Part shown: in pieces, positions 62,500-64,000 of the stretch
Layout: each line of letters starts with the position of its first letter
Numbering within the stretch: position 1 is the first letter of the stretch
Source of the DNA: Bufo bufo
Taxonomy: Eukaryota > Chordata > Amphibia > Anura > Bufonidae
NCBI RefSeq assembly: GCF_905171765.1
Contig: NC_053397.1
Location: forward strand, 114,283,295 to 114,347,294
Length of the DNA stretch: 64,000 bases
Direction: 5' to 3'
Notes under the pieces: model-generated
The model's database searches: none
The model's input: the letters and a program-made list of their open reading frames with translations, nothing else
What the model was told of the DNA's origin: nothing
Position numbers and translations under genes: made by a program

Positions 62500-63210
62500 C
62501 AACAATGTATCCAGCCGCGGTAGGTAACTCCTACATTGTCCAGCAGATGCTTTTATTGTCCTGACGAAGAGGGCTGTGCGCCCTTGAAACGCGTTGACAA
62601 AAGAATAAATAAGCTATTCTACTTTTTAAAAATATTTTATGAGAACTCGCCTCCCGTTTTCAGAGCCGAAAAAGGGTTCAAAAAACCACTATCTTTTATC
62701 GTCATTCTTATTTCTCCTGCCACCATCTGGGGCAGAGAAAAAGGAACCTTTGGCAGCAGTACAGGACCCCGCATGCTGGACGGGAGAATACCAGCACAAG
62801 CTTTCTACAGTTGTTGTGGCTTCACACAACAACACACAGTAAGCGCTTCTTGTATACAGTGCAATAAAACCAAATGTACAGCCACACACACGAGGCGCGG
62901 CCTCCTGTCTCTTTTCTCTCCTTTCTTTTATATTGTCCAGCATATGGGGAGAGCTCCAACTTGGCCGAGATGGACCCCAACCCACTGGGTCGCGTATGTC
63001 AGAAGGGGACACCTCAATGAACCCCGCTGGCACTGTCAACAAAATTGCCGGCAATAACGCAGCCATAGGGGGGATTCTCCCTCAAATTTCTAAGGAAAGC
63101 ACTACACAAAAATTACATGTCTGGAATTGCGCAAAAAGAAGGAAAACATCGGTGCTATTGCTGGGCGTCACCACTTTCAAAGAGGTTTAGTTCAGGGATC
63201 CCCATCCAAT
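62500..63210 (+). mobile_element. Probable inverted Penelope-like segment
   Basis: It contains a plus-strand hammerhead-like motif (62561-62598) and lies in opposite orientation to the endonuclease frame at 63394, as expected of an inverted terminal copy. Open stretches here (for example 62536-63057) show no recognised domain and I do not call a gene. Confidence 0.4.
62561..62598 (+). ncRNA. Hammerhead-like motif
   Basis: CTGACGA, an extra A, stem GAGGGC-TGTGC-GCCCTT, GAAA, then CGCGTTG. The stem is the longest of the five copies in the window. Confidence 0.4.
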
Positions 63211-63393
63211 CATGTGAGGGTTAAAATTTCTAAAAGGCAAAGAGAAATTTGCACATTAGTTTCAAATTAGATGGTATGTTTCATGTGAATTACAAATTGT
63301 ACTTTCACCATTCCTTGGCACTATCCTACATGATTGAGACAAGAAAACCGCAGACACAAGGAAAATCAGGATCAACCCCAAATCAATGGTCTC

Positions 63394-64000
63394 TCACCTA
63401 AATTCCGCATTAAGCCCTCTGGGGTGCAAGCTATCCAGGGCATATATCCATCGTAGTTCTCTTTTTTTTTTAATTGCTAAACGGTCCCCACCTCTTCTGG
63501 GTAGCGGAATGTGGTCGATAATCCAGCATCTTAGATCCCGTTCAGTATGATGAAGGGATCCAAAATGTCTAGAAACTGGTAAATCAATGCGCTTTTTCCT
63601 TATTGAATTTCTGTGATTGTTTAACCTTAGTTTCAATTCCGTTGACGTTTCTCCAACATATATTAGATTGCAGGGGCATGCTACCACATAAATCACATAT
63701 GATGAAGAACAGGTAAGATTGAATTTGATTGGATACTCTTTTCCTGTATATGGGTGTACAAAGGATTTAGATTTACAAATATAGCGACAATTGACGCAGT
63801 TGAGGCACGGGAAACATCCCAGGACCGACTGCGTCAATGTTCGCTGTACACTACTTCTTTTAGGACCTACATCTGCTCTGACCAAGTGGTCTCGGATATT
63901 TTTATTCTTTCGATATGATAAAAGAGGAGAAATTTTAAACTCGGGAACATCTTTAATGCATCTACTGAGAATATTCCAATTGTTTTTCAGAATCTGTCCT
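63394..64000 (-). CDS. Penelope-like retroelement, GIY-YIG endonuclease end (partial)
   Basis: The frame is open from the window edge to the stop at 63394. It includes a Cys-rich linker (CFPCLNCVNCRYIC) and a GIY-YIG endonuclease: YVIYVVACPCNLIYVGETS, followed by LKLRLNNHR with the conserved Arg. In Penelope-like elements this domain follows the reverse transcriptase, which should lie right of 64000. The protein nicks target DNA for retrotransposition. The usual ATG is not in the window. No stop or shift in the visible 200 codons, so the copy may be young. Confidence 0.88.
   Translation of the reverse strand, partial: GQILKNNWNILSRCIKDVPEFKISPLLSYRKNKNIRDHLVRADVGPKRSSVQRTLTQSVLGCFPCLNCVNCRYICKSKSFVHPYTGKEYPIKFNLTCSSSYVIYVVACPCNLIYVGETSTELKLRLNNHRNSIRKKRIDLPVSRHFGSLHHTERDLRCWIIDHIPLPRRGGDRLAIKKKRELRWIYALDSLHPRGLNAEFR

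Noticed and set aside
62536..63057. 173-residue plus-strand open frame as a possible gene
   Set aside because: No recognisable domain, overlaps the hammerhead-like motif and looks like the non-coding part of a Penelope-like segment.

Overview
The window is transposable-element DNA from a vertebrate. The mix of families (Tc1/mariner, CR1-like LINEs, Gypsy chromoviruses, Ngaro-type tyrosine-recombinase retroelements, Penelope-like elements, several hAT families, TTAA-flanked MITEs) points to an amphibian, most likely a frog; the species cannot be read from the sequence. I see no host protein-coding, tRNA or rRNA gene. Every long reading frame belongs to a mobile element or to a repeat.

Layout. 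1-2413: end of a TTAA-flanked element made largely of a 758-bp tandem array of palindromes. 2640-21071: a hAT element (hAT1) with a perfect 8-bp target duplication, split by a Penelope-like insertion (6101-12630, itself split by Ngaro-1 at 7150-10634 and a CR1 fragment) and by Gypsy-A (13811-19340). 21080-22066: ends and fragments of other hAT elements. 22066-40773: one CR1-like LINE inserted in a hAT fragment and split by hAT3 (23823-about 26900), a satellite (26905-28865), Ngaro-2 (30313-37052), a multi-hairpin MITE and an intact Tc1 transposon (38178-39759). 40774-43560: hAT2 remains and a tail tandem repeat. 44621-47331: a non-autonomous hAT with perfect 8-bp duplication. 47871-60890: Gypsy-D (plus strand), whose 5' LTR was hit by Gypsy-B and then by Gypsy-C. 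60896-61834: Tc1 miniature. 61868-64000: Penelope-like pieces, including a GIY-YIG endonuclease frame running off the right edge.

Three elements look intact enough to be, or recently to have been, active: Gypsy-C (one 1424-codon gag-pol frame, nearly identical 537-bp LTRs), Ngaro-2 (complete split direct repeats, intact gag-RT-RNase H and recombinase frames) and the Tc1 element (341-residue DD34E transposase, both inverted repeats, TA duplication).

The strongest unexpected signals are these. All four Gypsy elements lack a TGG primer-binding site; instead a 10-mer one base inside the 5' LTR is complementary to a 10-mer about 28-32 bases downstream of the LTR TATA box, and the pair covaries among elements, as expected for self-primed reverse transcription. 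The Ngaro-2 leader carries nine NRF1-type sites in three tandem repeats. Ngaro-1 carries dozens of short hairpins whose stems covary. Gypsy-B shows a solo-LTR arrangement fused to a full-length arrangement. Hammerhead-like CTGAYGA...GAAA motifs recur in the Penelope-like pieces.
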